Shown piece by piece: positions 62,569 to 64,000 of a DNA stretch of 64,000 nt. This DNA is from Bradyrhizobium erythrophlei. GTDB taxonomy: Bacteria > Pseudomonadota > Alphaproteobacteria > Rhizobiales > Xanthobacteraceae. Location of the stretch: assembly GCF_900142985.1 (NCBI RefSeq), contig NZ_LT670849.1, positions 2,666,001 through 2,730,000 of the forward strand, read 5' to 3'. A program made the translations under genes and the position numbers. The notes under the pieces were generated by a model. It did not search any database. It was not told where the DNA came from and was given only the letters and a program-made list of their open reading frames with translations. Each line of letters begins with the position of its first letter. Position 1 is the stretch's first letter.

Positions 62569-63711
62569 ATGGCCCGCCCGAGTTTAAAAAACTTCCGCCG
62601 CATCGTCGTCAAGGTCGGCTCTTCGCTGCTGGTCGATTCGGCTGCCGGCGAAGTGCGTGCGGCCTGGCTTTCGGCGCTGGTGGACGATCTTGCCAAATTG
62701 CACCGCGAAGGACGCGACGTGCTGGTGGTCTCATCCGGCTCGATCGCGCTGGGCCGCGGCCGTTTGAAACTGCCGCGTGGCGCGCTGAAGCTGGAAGAAA
62801 GCCAGGCGGCGGCCGCCGTCGGGCAGATCGCGCTGGCCCGCATCTGGTCGGAAGTTCTGGGCGCGCATGGCATCGGCTCCGGGCAGATCCTCGTCACTCT
62901 TCAGGATACCGAAGAGCGCCGCCGCTATCTCAACGCACGCTCGACCATCGCCAAGCTCCTCGAATGGCGCGCGGTGCCGATCATCAACGAGAACGACACG
63001 GTCGCCACCAACGAAATCCGTTATGGCGACAACGATCGCCTCGCCGCGCGCGTGGCCACGATGACGAGCGCAGATCTTCTGATCCTGCTCTCCGATATCG
63101 ACGGCCTTTATACGGCGCCGCCGGTCGCCAATCCCGACGCCAAGCTGATCCCGATCGTGGAGTCCGTCACCTCGGAAATCGAGGCGATGGCGGGAGCGGC
63201 CGAGTCCGAACTGTCGCGCGGCGGGATGTACACCAAGATCGAGGCGGCCAAGATCGCCACCATCGCCGGCACGCATATGCTGATCGCCTCGGGCAAGATC
63301 GAGCATCCATTGCAAGCGATCGCCGACGGCGGCCGCTGCACCTGGTTCCTGACGCCGGCCAATCCCGTCACTGCGCGCAAGCGCTGGATCGCCGGCTCGC
63401 TCGAGCCAAAGGGCACGCTGACCATCGATGCCGGCGCGGTCAGCGCCCTGCGCGCCGGCAAAAGCCTGCTGCCAGCCGGCGTGATCCGGGTGGACGGCCA
63501 GTTTGCCCGTGGCGATGCCGTGGTGGTCCGTGGACCCGACACCCACGAGGTCGGCCGCGGGCTTGTGGCCTACGACGCCGACGACGCTGAGAAGATCAAG
63601 GGCCGCTCGTCCGGCGATGTCCTGACGATCCTTGGCATCAGCGGCCGGGCCGAAATGATCCACCGCGACGACCTCGTCATCGGCCCGAGCGGATCGCTTC
63701 CAACAGGCTAG
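62569..63711 (+). CDS. proB: Glutamate 5-kinase
   Basis: First enzyme of proline synthesis, phosphorylating glutamate; 380 aa. The amino-acid-kinase domain shows [45 protein letters not shown] and [10 protein letters not shown]. The C-terminal PUA domain (about 285-370) contains [23 protein letters not shown] 62569 is the start giving the usual [17 protein letters not shown] beginning. Confidence 0.97.
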   Translation: MARPSLKNFRRIVVKVGSSLLVDSAAGEVRAAWLSALVDDLAKLHREGRDVLVVSSGSIALGRGRLKLPRGALKLEESQAAAAVGQIALARIWSEVLGAHGIGSGQILVTLQDTEERRRYLNARSTIAKLLEWRAVPIINENDTVATNEIRYGDNDRLAARVATMTSADLLILLSDIDGLYTAPPVANPDAKLIPIVESVTSEIEAMAGAAESELSRGGMYTKIEAAKIATIAGTHMLIASGKIEHPLQAIADGGRCTWFLTPANPVTARKRWIAGSLEPKGTLTIDAGAVSALRAGKSLLPAGVIRVDGQFARGDAVVVRGPDTHEVGRGLVAYDADDAEKIKGRSSGDVLTILGISGRAEMIHRDDLVIGPSGSLPTG

Positions 63712-64000
63712 CGAACGTGGCCGCGGGCCACCATTTGGCGATGCCTACCGCGGCGGCACCGGCAAGATCGCCAAAATGGCTGTTCTGGCGCGCATCTGGC
63801 GCGCATGGGGATAGATAAAACCCGAAACCGTGCTGAATCGATGCCGGAGATTTCACGAGCTCGAAAATATAGCCTCGTTTTCGCAGGGCCAATGGCCGAC
63901 CCTCCTCGCCCGCCGCTCCTGCATCTTGAGGTCGCGCCGGCCTTCGCAAACGGCGGTTTTTCATGCTAAAGCATGCTCTTTACCGGGATTTGGACATGAC
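63712..64000. other. Gap at window end, possible start of next gene
   Basis: No protein can be supported between the proB stop and the window edge. A palindromic GCATGC/CATGCTAAAGCATG motif lies at 63962-63975. An ATG at 63996 could open the next gene (proA often follows in this order), but only five bases are visible. Confidence 0.35.

Noticed and set aside
63677..63964. A 95-codon reverse frame at the right end, overlapping the proB end
   Set aside because: No ribosome site, no recognisable motif and overlap with a certain gene; left as intergenic.
63996..64000. Start of proA
   Set aside because: Only ATGAC is visible before the edge; gene order makes it plausible but the sequence cannot support it.

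Overview
The window reads as chromosomal DNA of a high-GC alphaproteobacterium of the Bradyrhizobium/Rhodopseudomonas/Afipia group. The basis is protein style, the rplU-rpmA-GNAT-EamA-obgE-proB order at the right end, a homogentisate cluster, FixL/FixJ-like signalling proteins and several families of intergenic repeats typical of Bradyrhizobium-like genomes. There are no phage or IS transposase genes and no CRISPR array. The species cannot be named from this sequence alone.

Layout. 1-3.3 kb: the N-terminal part of an MFS transporter (cut by the window edge) and a chemoreceptor. 3.3-12.2 kb: a CaiB/BaiF acyl-CoA enzyme, a DUF1272 protein, then a leftward aromatic-catabolism operon (flavoprotein monooxygenase, DUF2783 peptide, MBL-fold protein, hmgA, fahA) with a divergent MarR regulator, followed by RidA and an AHL-lactonase-like hydrolase. 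12.5-27.8 kb: an envelope/cAMP block of pseudo-caspase with TPRs, OmpA-like protein, RND adaptor and pump, Crp-type regulator, AsmA protein, membrane class III cyclase, a second adaptor without a pump, a second pseudo-caspase and a putative class II terpene-cyclase-like protein. Near-consensus and perfect TGTGA-N6-TCACA sites lie at two divergent promoters of this block. 28-40 kb: SNase-like and LssY_C proteins, an aminotransferase with a Fe(3+)/AEP-type ABC importer, an MBOAT/SGNH-like O-acylation pair and oligopeptidase B. 40.2-42.8 kb: RraA-like aldolase and an arabinonate-type dehydratase. 42.9-46.5 kb: a hybrid kinase with an ethylene-receptor-like membrane domain and a FixL-like haem-PAS, broken by an in-frame TAA, with a FixJ-type regulator and a PilZ-like protein. 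46.9-53.3 kb: a hypothetical protein, a TetR regulon with three matching operators, an orphan periplasmic binding protein, and a DUF4865/tautomerase/LysR set. 53.4-56.8 kb: an AT-richer accessory patch (AlbA_2 protein, tiny basic proteins, long repeats, tRNA-Ser). 57-64 kb: a circularly permuted ROK-type kinase and the rplU-rpmA...obgE-proB housekeeping end.

Most notable: (i) two paralogous caspase-fold proteins that have both lost the catalytic His and Cys, linked to paralogous RND adaptors and an apparently self-contained cyclase/Crp circuit; (ii) the ROK kinase whose C-terminal lobe precedes its N-terminal lobe; (iii) an ethylene-receptor/FixL chimeric sensor kinase carrying a nonsense codon; (iv) eleven long palindromes, most with CTAG-type ends and terminal stems that differ but stay self-complementary. 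All function statements rest on reading motifs by eye; no search or computation was run.
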